Origin: WTGU01 sp965200925
GTDB taxonomy: Bacteria > Pseudomonadota > Alphaproteobacteria > UBA828
Assembly (NCBI GenBank): GCA_965200925.1
Contig: OZ241738.1
Span: 2,046,001 to 2,110,000 of the forward strand
Direction of reading: 5' to 3'
DNA: 64,000 bases
Both the position numbers and the translations under genes were made by a program. How positions within the stretch are numbered: position 1 is the stretch's first letter; each line of letters begins with the position of its first letter. Shown one piece after another: positions 1-9,123 of the stretch. The notes under the pieces were generated by a model that saw only the letters and a list, made by a program, of their open reading frames with translations, searched no databases and was not told the origin of the DNA.

Positions 1-945
1 GTAGAGATCGATCACACCGCGCACGAAGCCGCTCCCGAACACGCGGATGCAACCGTAATCGAGGAGGTTGATCGCGCCGTCCGGTCGGACGGTGTAGTTG
101 CCGGGATGGGGATCGCCGTGGAGCACGCCATAGCTGTAGAACGGCACGTACCAGGCGCGGAACAGGCGCCGCGCGATGGCGTTGCGCCGTGCGGCCGGCG
201 CATCCCTGGCCTGAAGCAGCGGCGCGCCATCGAGCCAACGCATGGTCAGCAGGCGCCGCGTCGACAGGCGCGGCTCGACCGCCGGCACGTGGACGTCCGG
301 CGTTCCCTCCAGGACTTCGCCGTAGAGGGCCATGTGGCGGGCCTCGCGCTCGTAGTCGAGCTCCTCGCGAAGCCGTGCCGCGATCTCGGCATGAATCGGG
401 CCGGTGTCGATCGCCCGGTCGTAGCGGGCATAGAGCGCGAAGATCAGCCTGAGCTGCCGGATGTCGGCCTCGACCGCCGAGACCATGTCGGGATATTGCA
501 GCTTGCAGGCGAGCGACGCGCCGTCATGGCCGGTGGCGCGATGCACCTGGCCGAGGGATGCCGCGGCCGACGCTTCCGGCTCGAAGCCGGCGAAGGCGTC
601 GCGCCAGTCGGGACCGAGCTCCGCGGCCATGCGCCGCTTGACGAATCCCCAGCCCATCGCGGGCGCCCGCGCCTGGAGCGTGCCCAGCGCCTCGGCATAT
701 TCGTCGGGCAGACCACCGGGGACGGTCGCGAGCAGCTGCGCAACCTTCATCAGCGGCCCCTTGAGTCCGCCCAACGCGCGCTTGAGCTCGGCCGCGTTGC
801 GCGCCCGGTTGGCGGGCAGGCCGAGATAGCGCTGGCCCGCCATGCGCGCGGCGACGCCGCCCACCGACGCGCCGACGCGCGCATAGCGGCGCACCCGCCC
901 CGTCAGCCTGTTGCCTTCGCGCTCCGGCACCGTTCGCCGCCCCAC
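1..945 (-). CDS. ABC1/AarF (UbiB/ADCK-type) atypical kinase, C-terminus outside window
   Basis: Reads leftward and leaves the window at base 1, so about 315 N-terminal residues are visible. The ABC1/AarF family contains atypical protein-kinase-like ATPases, several of which support ubiquinone synthesis. Visible signatures are KVAQ at the place of the family KxGQ motif (Ala replaces Gly), the Ala-rich nucleotide loop ASAAASLGQ, and HGDPHPGNY followed by LLDYG, the catalytic and metal-binding loops. There is no in-frame ATG near the N-terminus; GTG at 943-945 is taken as the start, with GTG at 928-930 as an alternative. The gene is divergent from the radical SAM gene that follows. Family assignment is firm; the substrate is unknown. 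Confidence 0.85.
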   Translation of the reverse strand, partial: MGRRTVPEREGNRLTGRVRRYARVGASVGGVAARMAGQRYLGLPANRARNAAELKRALGGLKGPLMKVAQLLATVPGGLPDEYAEALGTLQARAPAMGWGFVKRRMAAELGPDWRDAFAGFEPEASAAASLGQVHRATGHDGASLACKLQYPDMVSAVEADIRQLRLIFALYARYDRAIDTGPIHAEIAARLREELDYEREARHMALYGEVLEGTPDVHVPAVEPRLSTRRLLTMRWLDGAPLLQARDAPAARRNAIARRLFRAWYVPFYSYGVLHGDPHPGNYTVRPDGAINLLDYGCIRVFGSGFVRGVIDLY

Positions 946-1064
946 CGCCGCACCGCCCTTCAGTGTAACAGCCGCACCGGGTGAAGAAGGGATCGCGGAA
1001 TCGTGACTTGACCGGCCCGGGCTGCCGTGTGAAGTGCGGCGAGCATCGCCCGAGGGAACATGCG

Positions 1065-2021
1065 ATGGCGCTCTCGCCACACGCGACGCCGGGAAAATTC
1101 GCGGATCCGTTGGTCACGGCTGACGGCAGCCCGCGGGCGGCCGTGCCTCTGGCCAGGCTGCGCGCGCTCTGGTTCAACACCGGAACGCTCTGCAATCTGG
1201 CGTGCGCGAACTGCTACATCGAATCGAGCCCCCGCAACGATCGGCTGGCCTATCTGACACCGGCCGACATACGGCCCTATTTCGACGAGGCGGTCCGCGA
1301 CGGCTGGCCGCTCGAGGAGGTCGGCTTCACCGGCGGCGAGCCGTTCATGAACCCGGACATCGCGGCCCTGCTCGCCGAGGCCCTCGGGCGCGGCTTGCGC
1401 GCTCTGGTGCTGACCAACGCCATGCGCCCGATGAGGAAGCATGCGGATGCGCTCCTGCGGCTGCGCCGCCGCTACGGGCACCGGCTCTCGCTCCGGGTCT
1501 CGCTCGATCATTACACCGAGGCGCTGCACGCGCGCGAGCGCGGCGCGCGAAGCTGGGAGCCGACGATCGAGGGGTTGTGCTGGCTCGACCGGAACGGCTT
1601 CGCGCCCGCGATCGCCGGCCGCACGCGCTGGGGCGAGGACGAGGCCGGCCTGCGCCGCGGCTACGCCGCCCTGTTCGCGCGGCTGGGGATCGCCCTCGAC
1701 GCCTGGGACCGGCGCCGGCTGGTGCTGTTCCCGGAAATGGACGCGACCGCGGACGTGCCCGAGATCACCGAGGCCTGCTGGGGCGTTCTCGGCGTGCGCC
1801 CGAGCGCGATGATGTGCGCGAGCGCCCGCATGGTCGTGAAACGCAGGGGCGCCGCCCGGCCCGTCGTGCTCCCCTGCACCCTGCTGTCCCACGACGACGC
1901 TTTCGAGATGGGCACGAGCCTCGCCGACGCGGCCCGCGAGGTGCGGCTCAACCATCCCCATTGCGCCCGCTTCTGCGTGCTCGGCGGCGGCAGCTGCGGT
2001 GGCGCGGCCGCGCCCGCGTGA
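1065..2021 (+). CDS. Radical SAM protein of unknown substrate
   Basis: About 318 residues. The N-terminal part carries the radical SAM cluster motif CNLACANC, followed by the GGEPF motif that helps bind S-adenosylmethionine. The last 80 residues hold further cysteines (MMCASAR, LPCTLL, CARFC and GGGSCGG), which suggests an auxiliary Fe-S cluster of the SPASM or twitch kind. The start was placed at ATG 1065 because GAGGGA lies 7 bases upstream; an ATG at 981 has no such site. The gene is convergent with the phosphonopyruvate decarboxylase gene (29-base gap), so a link to phosphonate chemistry is possible but unproven. It could equally be a peptide- or cofactor-modifying enzyme. Confidence 0.8.
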   Translation: MALSPHATPGKFADPLVTADGSPRAAVPLARLRALWFNTGTLCNLACANCYIESSPRNDRLAYLTPADIRPYFDEAVRDGWPLEEVGFTGGEPFMNPDIAALLAEALGRGLRALVLTNAMRPMRKHADALLRLRRRYGHRLSLRVSLDHYTEALHARERGARSWEPTIEGLCWLDRNGFAPAIAGRTRWGEDEAGLRRGYAALFARLGIALDAWDRRRLVLFPEMDATADVPEITEACWGVLGVRPSAMMCASARMVVKRRGAARPVVLPCTLLSHDDAFEMGTSLADAAREVRLNHPHCARFCVLGGGSCGGAAAPA

Positions 2022-2049
2022 GGCACGCCGGGGCAGCCGCGCGGCCGGA

Positions 2050-3186
2050 TCAGCCGGCGAGGAAGGCGCGGAAACGCCGCGCCGCGTCGCGGGGTGCGAT
2101 CGTCGGGCGCCCCAGCCCGGCGAGGGAGCCGGGCGCGATCAGCGCATGGACCAGCGCCGGCTTGGGGCCGGCGACGGCGGCCTCGAAGGCGCGGGCGAAG
2201 CCCTCCTCGTCGTCGCAGCGCCAGGCACGCGGATAGCCGCAGGCGCGGGCGACGGCGGCGAAATCCACGTTGGGCGAGACGGTCGCCTGGCCGCCGGTCG
2301 AATCGTGGACGCCGTTGTCGAGCAGGACATGGAGCAGCTTGCCGGGGGCGCAGGCGCCGATCGTCGCCATGGTGCCGAGCTTCATCAGCGCCGCGCCGTC
2401 GCCGTCCAGCACCACGACCGGCCGCGCCGACGCGAGGGCGATGCCGAGGCCCATGGCGGGGGCGCAGCCCATGGAACCCGCCTGGTAGAGTTGCTGGGCG
2501 CGGTCCTCCAGGGTGAAGAGCTCGCGTCCGGTCTTGCCGGTGGTGGCGACCATGGCGGCCTCCGGTGCCACGAGCTCCTGAACCCGGCGCAGGAGTTGGG
2601 CCCGCGACGGCCGGGCACCGCCGGTCCGGAGGTCTTCGATCGTGCCGCGCGGGTGGCTCGCCGGCGCCGGCTGGTCGAGGCCGTCGTGGCGCACCGAGCC
2701 CTTCTCCATGACGAACGCGAAGGGCAACGCGGACGTCGCCATGGCGCGCTCGGCCGCGGCGAGCGCCGCCGGCACCGCGCGGGCCTCCTTCGGGAAGCCG
2801 GCGCGGGAAACCCCGACGAGATCGAGGAGCGATTCCGTCACCCGGCCCATCAGCGCGTGCTGCGGCTCGTCCCGGAGGCCGGGGCCGCCCCGCCAGGTGA
2901 CGATCATCAGGGTCGGAATGCGGAACGGATGGTTGAGCGAGGTCAGCGGGTTGACGGCGTTGCCGAGCCCGGAGTTCTGGCACATCACGACCGTGCGGCG
3001 GCCCGCGAGCCAGGCGCCGGCGGCGATCGCCACCGCTTCGCCTTCGCTCGCCGCCCCGACATAGGCGAGGGCGGGGTCGGCGATCACCCGGTCGATCAGC
3101 GGCGTCAGGAAGGAGCAGGGAACGCCGGTGTAGAAATCGAAGCCCCGCGCCCGCGCGGGTTCGAGGAAGGCGTCGGCCGGAATCAC
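2050..3186 (-). CDS. aepY: Phosphonopyruvate decarboxylase
   Basis: 378 residues. Thiamine-diphosphate enzyme that converts 3-phosphonopyruvate to phosphonoacetaldehyde and CO2, pulling the unfavourable PEP mutase reaction forward. The N-terminal pyrimidine-binding domain has FYTGVPCSFLTPLID and the conserved catalytic Glu context AASEGEA. The C-terminal domain has the ThDP/Mg motif starting GDGAALMKLG and ending LLDNGVHDSTGGQ. The start is GTG at 3186. The gene lies 17 bases downstream of the PEP mutase fusion gene on the same strand, which supports a two-gene phosphonate-forming operon. Related sulfopyruvate decarboxylases look similar, but the adjacent mutase decides the assignment. Confidence 0.9.
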   Translation of the reverse strand: MIPADAFLEPARARGFDFYTGVPCSFLTPLIDRVIADPALAYVGAASEGEAVAIAAGAWLAGRRTVVMCQNSGLGNAVNPLTSLNHPFRIPTLMIVTWRGGPGLRDEPQHALMGRVTESLLDLVGVSRAGFPKEARAVPAALAAAERAMATSALPFAFVMEKGSVRHDGLDQPAPASHPRGTIEDLRTGGARPSRAQLLRRVQELVAPEAAMVATTGKTGRELFTLEDRAQQLYQAGSMGCAPAMGLGIALASARPVVVLDGDGAALMKLGTMATIGACAPGKLLHVLLDNGVHDSTGGQATVSPNVDFAAVARACGYPRAWRCDDEEGFARAFEAAVAGPKPALVHALIAPGSLAGLGRPTIAPRDAARRFRAFLAG

Positions 3187-3203
3187 GGGCGGCGGGGCGG
3201 CGG

Positions 3204-4871
3204 CTACACCAGGTTGCGCAGGCTGGCGAGGTCGAAGGCATCGTCCACGTCGAGCCAGTGGCCGGTGACGTAGAGGACGTCGATGACGACGCCGCGCGCC
3301 ATCAGGCGGGCGAAGAGATCGGGCAGGTCGGCACCGTCGAGGGCGCCTTCCGTGGCGAGCGAGTCGAGCGCGGCCCGGATCACCGCCGCGCCTTCCGCCG
3401 TCGCCTTGACGAGGCCGATGAACTCACCGTGGGCCGTCGCCGCGTCCGCGGCCTCGCTCCAGATCGCTTCCAGGGTCACGCGCGCGTCGTCGAGATAGCC
3501 GCCCGTGAAGGGCCGCGAGCAGCGCACCCAGTCGACCTGCCGGTCCGGTGCGCGGGCGTCGCCGGCACGGGCCCTCGCATCGACCGCCGTCACGATGTCA
3601 CCCTCGGCCGCAAGCAGGGCGTCGAGGATAGGACGGCGGAACAGGATGTCGCCGTAAGAGATCACACAAGGGCCGTCGAGTCTGTCCGCCGCGCAGGCGA
3701 GGGACGCGGCCTCGCCGGTCTCGGCGTAGCGGTCGTTGTCGACGGCCTCCACGTTCGCCAAGGCGAGCACGTCCTTGCGATAGCCGCGCACCACCGTGAT
3801 CTCGCGCAGGCCCCCCTCGCTCAGCGTTCCGACCAGGCGCTGGATCAGCGGTTCGCCCCGCACGTCGATCATGCATTTGGGGCGCCGCTCCGTGAGTGGC
3901 CCGAGCTTGCCGCCGCGCGAAGCGGCGAGCAGGATCGCGCGGTGGCCGCCGCCGCGCGGGGCAAGATAGCGGGCTTCCGCCGCCGCCAGTTCGGCTTGGC
4001 CCATGAGGTCGAACACGTCGCGCACCGGTGCGATGTCCGCCTCGACGGCGGCGAGCGACTCGCCTTCCCTGATGCGCCGGCTGACCGAGCGCATCGCCGC
4101 GACCGCCGCCCGCATGTTGTGGTTGGCCCAGATCGCGAGGGAGACGCCGGCGTCGCGAAAGACCCGCGTCGGCGTGCGGTGGTACGTGGTGGGCACGATC
4201 ACCACCGGCGCCCGCCCGCCCCAGGCGGTGCAGAACCCGACGATCTCCTCGGCGGTGCTCTTCTTCGAGTGGATCAGCACGGCGTCGGCGCCGGCCTCGC
4301 GATAGGCGTCGGCCCGGCGCAGCGCCTCGTCCATGCCCCGGCCGGCGATCAGCGCCTCGATTCGCGCCACGAGCTGGAAGTCGCCGTCGCTCTGGCTGTC
4401 CTTGCCCGCCTTGATGCGACCGCAGAACTCGTCGATGTCTGCGAGCGGCTGGTTCTCGCCGATGAACGAGTTGGTCTTGGGGAAGAGCTTGTCCTCGATG
4501 CAGACCCCGGCGATGCCGCGCTGGCAGAGCTTCCGCACCAGGCGGCGAACATTGTTGAAATTGCCGTAGCCGGTGTCGCCGTCGACCAGGATGGGGATGT
4601 CCGTAGCGTCGGCCATGAATTCGAGCATTTCGAGGACCTGGGTCCAGGAGGCTTCGTTGCTGTCGCGCACCCCGAGGGCCGCCGACATCGACAGCCCGGA
4701 AGCCCAGATGCCTTCGAAGCCCGCCTCCTCCACGATCTTCGCGGAGAGCCCGTTATGCGCCTCCATGATGAAGGAGAGCGCGGGCGCCTGCAGGAGCGCG
4801 CGCAGCCGCGCCGCCTTGGAGGGCGCGCGCACGGCCTCCCTTTCGGGCGCGATGGAAAGCCTCGTCGCCAT
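3204..4871 (-). CDS. aepX: Phosphoenolpyruvate mutase fused to a nucleotidyltransferase domain
   Basis: 555 residues in two modules. Residues about 20-300 are a PEP mutase of the isocitrate-lyase superfamily, making the C-P bond by converting PEP to phosphonopyruvate; VDGDTGYGN and the mutase-diagnostic EDKLFPKTNS are present. Residues about 310-555 form a MobA/GlmU-like nucleotidyltransferase fold (ILLAASRGGKLGPLTERRPK, then CVISYGDILF). The pyrophosphorylase signature is somewhat altered (ASRGGKL). In known phosphonate pathways such domains activate aminoethylphosphonate or a polar head group with CTP, so the product may be attached to a lipid or glycan; that is inference. It is followed by the decarboxylase. 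No aminotransferase is in the window. Confidence 0.9.
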   Translation of the reverse strand: MATRLSIAPEREAVRAPSKAARLRALLQAPALSFIMEAHNGLSAKIVEEAGFEGIWASGLSMSAALGVRDSNEASWTQVLEMLEFMADATDIPILVDGDTGYGNFNNVRRLVRKLCQRGIAGVCIEDKLFPKTNSFIGENQPLADIDEFCGRIKAGKDSQSDGDFQLVARIEALIAGRGMDEALRRADAYREAGADAVLIHSKKSTAEEIVGFCTAWGGRAPVVIVPTTYHRTPTRVFRDAGVSLAIWANHNMRAAVAAMRSVSRRIREGESLAAVEADIAPVRDVFDLMGQAELAAAEARYLAPRGGGHRAILLAASRGGKLGPLTERRPKCMIDVRGEPLIQRLVGTLSEGGLREITVVRGYRKDVLALANVEAVDNDRYAETGEAASLACAADRLDGPCVISYGDILFRRPILDALLAAEGDIVTAVDARARAGDARAPDRQVDWVRCSRPFTGGYLDDARVTLEAIWSEAADAATAHGEFIGLVKATAEGAAVIRAALDSLATEGALDGADLPDLFARLMARGVVIDVLYVTGHWLDVDDAFDLASLRNLV

Positions 4872-4939
4872 GATCCGATGATATCGTTCGCAGGAAGCTA
4901 GCGGCCCGCCGCCGCCACCGCAACGCGGGCGCCCCGCGC

Positions 4940-7657
4940 CTAATGTGCGGCGGCCCAGCTCGGGCCGGTGCCGATCTCAACAGCGAGGGGCGGGTCGAGA
5001 TCGGCGGCACCTTCCATGACCCGTTTGACGGTCGCGCCCGTCGCCTCGACCTCCGCCTCCGGCACTTCGAAGACCAGCTCGTCGTGCACTTGCAGCAACA
5101 TGCGGGCGCGCAGGCCCGCGCCTTCAAGCACCGCCTGCATCGGGATCATGGCCCGCTTGATCACGTCGGCGGCCGCGCCCTGGATGGGCGCGTTGATCGC
5201 GGCCCGCTCCTGGAAGGCGCGATGCGCCGGGTTGCGATCGTTGATCCCCGGCAGCCGGCATTTGCGCCCGAACAGCGTGGTCACGAAGCCCTGGGCGTGG
5301 GCTGCCTTCTTGGTGCGCTCCATGTAGGCCGCGATTTCCGGGTAGCGGGCGAAGTAGGCGTCGATGTAGCGCCGGGCCTGGGCCTGGGGGACGCCGATCT
5401 GGCGCGCCAGCCCGAACGCGCTGATGCCGTAGATGATCCCGAAATTGATCGCCTTCGCCGAGCGGCGCACCATCGGGTCCATGCCGTCGAGCGCCACGCC
5501 GAACACTTGGCTCGCGGTCGAGGCGTGGATGTCGACGCCGTCGCGGAAGGCCCGTTTGAGTGCGCCGACGCCGGCGACGTGAGCGAGGATGCGGAGCTCG
5601 ATCTGCGAATAGTCGGCCGAGAGCAGCACATGGCCCGGCGGGGCGCGGAAGGCGCGGCGGATGCGGCGCCCTTCTTCCGTGCGGATCGGGATGTTCTGGA
5701 GGTTGGGGTCGTTCGAGGAGAGCCGTCCGGTGCTGGCGGCGGTCATGGTGTAGGTCGTGTGGACCCGCCCGGTTTGCGGGTCGATGCGATCGGTCAGGGC
5801 GTCGGTGTATGTGCTCTTGAGCTTGGCGAGCTGGCGCCAGTCGAGCACCTGCGCCGGCAGGTCGTGGCCCTGAGCCGCCAAGCCTTCGAGGATATCGGCG
5901 CCGGTGCCGTAGGCACCCGACTTGCCCCGGCGCCCGCCCGGCAGGCCCATCTCGTCGAACAATACCTCGCCCAGCTGCTTGGGCGAGCCGATCGTGAAGG
6001 GATGGCCGGCGAGCGCGTGGATTTGCCGTTCCAGCCTCTCGATCCGTTCGGCGAAGTCCGCCGAAAGGGCGGCGAGGGCGGCCCGCTCGACGAGGATGCC
6101 GGCGGACTCCATGCGCGCCAGCACCGGCACCAGCGGGCGCTCGATGCGCTCGTGAACCGCGGTCAGGCGGTCGGCGACGAGGCGCGGGCGGATGGCGGCG
6201 TGGACGCGCAGCGCCATATCGGCGCGTGCGGAGGCGACATTCCGCAACGTCTCGGGCGGGACCTCCTCGATGGCGGCACGCTTGCGGCCGCTACCCAGGA
6301 GGTCGGCCAGGGAGGACGGCGTTCGGTCGAGATGGAGACGCGCCAGATCCTCGACCGTGTGGCCGTGGAGGCTTCCGTCCAGCAGCCAGGAAACCAGCAT
6401 CGGGTCGTCGATGGGCGCGAGCCCCTGGCCATGCCGGGCGAACAGGCGCAGAAGCCGTTTGGCGTTGAAGCAGAGCTTGAGGACGCCGGCCTCGGTCAGC
6501 ACCGGGGCGAGCGCGCCCAGGACTTGGGCCACGGCTCGCCCGGAATGCGGCGGCCCGAGGGGCACGTAGCAGGCGTGGCCCGGCGCCGTCGCCAGCGCCA
6601 AGCCGACGATGCGCGCCTCCTCCGGAGTCCCCGCCGTCGTGAACGCCTCGAGCGCCAGCAGGCCGCTCTGCCGGGCCTGTTCCACCCACGGGCCGAGCGC
6701 GGCGGGTGCATCGACGAGCGGGTAGGAGGCGGGGAAGTCCGCGACCGCATCCGCCGCCGTTTCGCCCGCAGGCCCGGCATCCCCGGATGAGTCGATCCGC
6801 GCCGCGACCGATTTGAAACCGTTCGCGCCAAGGAAGGCGCGCAGGGCGCCCTGGTCCGGCTCGCGACGGGCCAGCGCGCCGAGGGGGAGCGGCAGAGGCG
6901 TGTCCCGGCGCAAGGTGACGAGCGTGCGGGAGAGGCGCGCCGTCTCCGCGTGCTCGGTCAGGTTCCGGCGCCGCGCGGGCTGTCTGATCTCGCCGGTGCG
7001 GTCGAGCAGGCGGTCGAGATCGCCGTAGTCGTTGATCAACTGCGCCGCCGTCTTGATCCCGATCCCCGGCACGCCGGGCACGTTATCGGTGCTGTCGCCG
7101 GCGAGCGCCTGTACGTCGATCACACGCTCCGGGTCCACCCCGAAGCGCTCGCGCACCTGCGCCGGGCCGATCTTCTTGTTCTTGAAGTAGTCGTACATCG
7201 TCACCCGGCCGTCTTCGACGAGCTGCATCAAGTCCTTGTCGGCAGAGACGATGGTGACGCGGGCACCCGCGTCGCGTGCCGCCCGCGCGTAGGCGGCGAT
7301 CAGGTCGTCGGCCTCGAAACCGTCCAGCTCGATCGCCGGCAGAGCGAAGGCGCGGGCGGCTTCGCGAACCAGCGGGAATTGCGGGATCAGCTCCTCCGGG
7401 GTCTCTCGCCGATTGGCCTTGTAGTCCGCGAAAAGGTCGTTGCGGAAGGTGCGGCGGGCGCTGTCGAAAATCACCGCCGCGTAGTCGGCATCGGTCTCGC
7501 GCAGGATTCGCCAGAGCATGTTGGTGAATCCGAGCACCGCATTGACCGGCGTTCCGTCGGGCCGGGTCAGCGGCGGCAGCGCGTGAAAGGCACGGAACAC
7601 GAAGCCCGATCCGTCGATCAGATAGAGGTGGCGGACGGCGGGGGCAGGATCGTTCAC
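4940..7657 (-). CDS. polA: DNA polymerase I, apparently lacking proofreading
   Basis: 905 residues from GTG 7657 (GGAG 8 bases upstream; an upstream ATG at 7822 adds only unconserved sequence). The 5'-nuclease domain (about 1-290) and polymerase domain (about 500-905) are complete: motif A DYSQIELRI, motif B with RRSAKAINFG, motif C QVHDELVFEV. The middle domain has the 3'-5' exonuclease fold, but its metal ligands are gone. The usual FDTET reads LEAFT, the usual NxKYD reads NAKRL, and the usual YAAEDAD reads VASARAD. The enzyme should retain nick translation and gap filling without editing. Its start is divergent from the MFS gene. Confidence 0.96.
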   Translation of the reverse strand: MNDPAPAVRHLYLIDGSGFVFRAFHALPPLTRPDGTPVNAVLGFTNMLWRILRETDADYAAVIFDSARRTFRNDLFADYKANRRETPEELIPQFPLVREAARAFALPAIELDGFEADDLIAAYARAARDAGARVTIVSADKDLMQLVEDGRVTMYDYFKNKKIGPAQVRERFGVDPERVIDVQALAGDSTDNVPGVPGIGIKTAAQLINDYGDLDRLLDRTGEIRQPARRRNLTEHAETARLSRTLVTLRRDTPLPLPLGALARREPDQGALRAFLGANGFKSVAARIDSSGDAGPAGETAADAVADFPASYPLVDAPAALGPWVEQARQSGLLALEAFTTAGTPEEARIVGLALATAPGHACYVPLGPPHSGRAVAQVLGALAPVLTEAGVLKLCFNAKRLLRLFARHGQGLAPIDDPMLVSWLLDGSLHGHTVEDLARLHLDRTPSSLADLLGSGRKRAAIEEVPPETLRNVASARADMALRVHAAIRPRLVADRLTAVHERIERPLVPVLARMESAGILVERAALAALSADFAERIERLERQIHALAGHPFTIGSPKQLGEVLFDEMGLPGGRRGKSGAYGTGADILEGLAAQGHDLPAQVLDWRQLAKLKSTYTDALTDRIDPQTGRVHTTYTMTAASTGRLSSNDPNLQNIPIRTEEGRRIRRAFRAPPGHVLLSADYSQIELRILAHVAGVGALKRAFRDGVDIHASTASQVFGVALDGMDPMVRRSAKAINFGIIYGISAFGLARQIGVPQAQARRYIDAYFARYPEIAAYMERTKKAAHAQGFVTTLFGRKCRLPGINDRNPAHRAFQERAAINAPIQGAAADVIKRAMIPMQAVLEGAGLRARMLLQVHDELVFEVPEAEVEATGATVKRVMEGAADLDPPLAVEIGTGPSWAAAH

Positions 7658-7769
7658 GGTCGGGGCTCCGGTGCTGTGCTCTCGGAAACGCGGGGCTTGC
7701 GGCGGGTGGCGGGTGTCACTATGCCATGCGGGCGGGCCCGCGCACAGACGACCGGCCCCGTCCGAACCC

Positions 7770-9029
7770 ATGCCTCCTCCCGCCCCCGCTCCCGGCGCCA
7801 TTCCCCATGCCGCGGCGCGCATTTCCGCCTTTTATGCCGCCTACTTCCTGGTGGCGGGAATCGCGCTGCCGTTCTGGCCGCTCTTCCTGGAGGCGCGCGG
7901 GCTTTCGGTCGCCGAAATCGGCCTGACGCTCGGGCTCGCGTTGCTGCTCCGCGCCGCTGCCGGCCCTTTCATCGGCCGCTTCGCCGACCGCCGGGGCAGC
8001 ACGCGCGGGACGCTGGTCGCCTGCGCCCTCGCCAGCCTGCCGGCTGCGGCCGCCTTCTATGGGACCTGGGGATTCTGGCCCGTCTTCATCGTCAGCACCG
8101 CCTTCACGCTGGCCTATGCCGGCGTGCTGCCGCTCGGCGAAACCATCGCGCTCCGCACGGTCCCGGCTGAGGCCGGCTATGGCCGGGTCCGGCTCTGGGG
8201 CTCGCTCTCCTACCTCGCGGCCGCTGCCGCCGGCGGGGCCGTCCTGGAGATCGAAGCCGCGCCCTCTGCCGACCTGATCGTGACCATGGTGCTCGCCGCC
8301 ACCGCCTTGCTGGCCGTCGGCGCCCTGGCGATGCCGGAGCGGTCGGGCGCAGGTGCCGCGCCGTCGGCGCCGATCCTGGGCCTGCTGAGGGAGCGTCGGT
8401 TTCGCCTCATGGTCCTTGCCACCACCGCGATCAGTGGTTCGCACGCGGTGTTCTACGGGTTCTCCACCCTGCACTGGATCGGCGCGGGGATCGCGGAATG
8501 GATCGTCGGCCTCCTGTGGGCGGCCGGCGTCGTCGCCGAGGTGGTCCTCTTCTCGTGCGGCGGGCCGGTCGTCCGCCGCCTGGGGCCGGTCGGGCTGATC
8601 GGGCTCGCCGCCGCCGCCGGGGCGGTGCGCTGGGCGGCGCTCGCCACGACGACCGAGCTTTGGGCCTTGGCCCTCGCCCAGTGCCTGCACGCCTTCACCT
8701 TCGGCGCCATGCATCTCGGCGCCATGGCGTTCATCGCGCGCGCGGTGCCGGCCGCCTCGGCGAACACCGCGCAGTCGCTGTTCTCCGCACTGACCGGCGG
8801 CGTCGGGCTGGGCGCCGGGCTGCTGATAGCGGGCGCGCTCTACGCCGCCTGGGGTGCCGATGCCTACTGGGCGTGTGCGGTGCTCTCCGGGGCCGGCGGC
8901 TTCGCGGCGCTGCTCCTGTGGAGGACGCCCGCGACACAGCGCCGTCTCAGCCGCCGGACGCTTCGCGGGCCAGCACGAAGCGCCGGTCGCAATAGGGGCA
9001 GTCGATCGCGCCTTCGGCCTCCAGGTTGA
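7770..9029 (+). CDS. MFS transporter, HcaT/phenylpropionate-permease-like
   Basis: 419 residues, a 12-helix major facilitator protein of the inner membrane. The first helix (FYAAYFLVAGIALPFWPLF) and the loop signature GRFADRRGSTRGT between helices 2 and 3 resemble the MFS_1-like/HcaT group, whose members often carry aromatic acids or have no known substrate. The start is the first ATG that gives the family-like N-terminus. The last 83 bases are antisense to the zinc-finger gene on the other strand, so the Arg-rich C-terminal tail is probably unstructured. The 112-base gap to polA holds the divergent start signals. The substrate is not readable. Confidence 0.8.
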   Translation: MPPPAPAPGAIPHAAARISAFYAAYFLVAGIALPFWPLFLEARGLSVAEIGLTLGLALLLRAAAGPFIGRFADRRGSTRGTLVACALASLPAAAAFYGTWGFWPVFIVSTAFTLAYAGVLPLGETIALRTVPAEAGYGRVRLWGSLSYLAAAAAGGAVLEIEAAPSADLIVTMVLAATALLAVGALAMPERSGAGAAPSAPILGLLRERRFRLMVLATTAISGSHAVFYGFSTLHWIGAGIAEWIVGLLWAAGVVAEVVLFSCGGPVVRRLGPVGLIGLAAAAGAVRWAALATTTELWALALAQCLHAFTFGAMHLGAMAFIARAVPAASANTAQSLFSALTGGVGLGAGLLIAGALYAAWGADAYWACAVLSGAGGFAALLLWRTPATQRRLSRRTLRGPARSAGRNRGSRSRLRPPG

Positions 9030-9123
9030 GGAACACGCGCGGATGGCCGAGCACACCACCGCCGCCGTTGCATGCGACGGTGATGTCGGTCACCTCGACG
9101 ATTTCGGGCGGATCGATGGGCAC
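8947..9123 (-). CDS. Small CHCC-type zinc-finger protein
   Basis: 58 residues from GTG 9123 (GGGGA 8 bases upstream) to TGA 8949-8947. It has the zf-CHCC pattern: Cys18, a GHPRVFL segment giving His27, then CPYC. The same fold forms the C-terminus of mitochondrial complex I subunit NDUFS6, and short free-standing versions are common in alphaproteobacteria, where a role near complex I is suspected. The reading frame is intact, the Cys/His spacing fits and a ribosome site is present, so it is taken as real although it overlaps the 3' end of the MFS gene by 83 bases on the opposite strand. Confidence 0.85.
   Translation of the reverse strand: MPIDPPEIVEVTDITVACNGGGGVLGHPRVFLNLEAEGAIDCPYCDRRFVLAREASGG

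Noticed and set aside
3258..4901. A long plus-strand frame across the PEP mutase gene
   Set aside because: It is the complement of a gene with unmistakable mutase motifs, and its translation is low in complexity.
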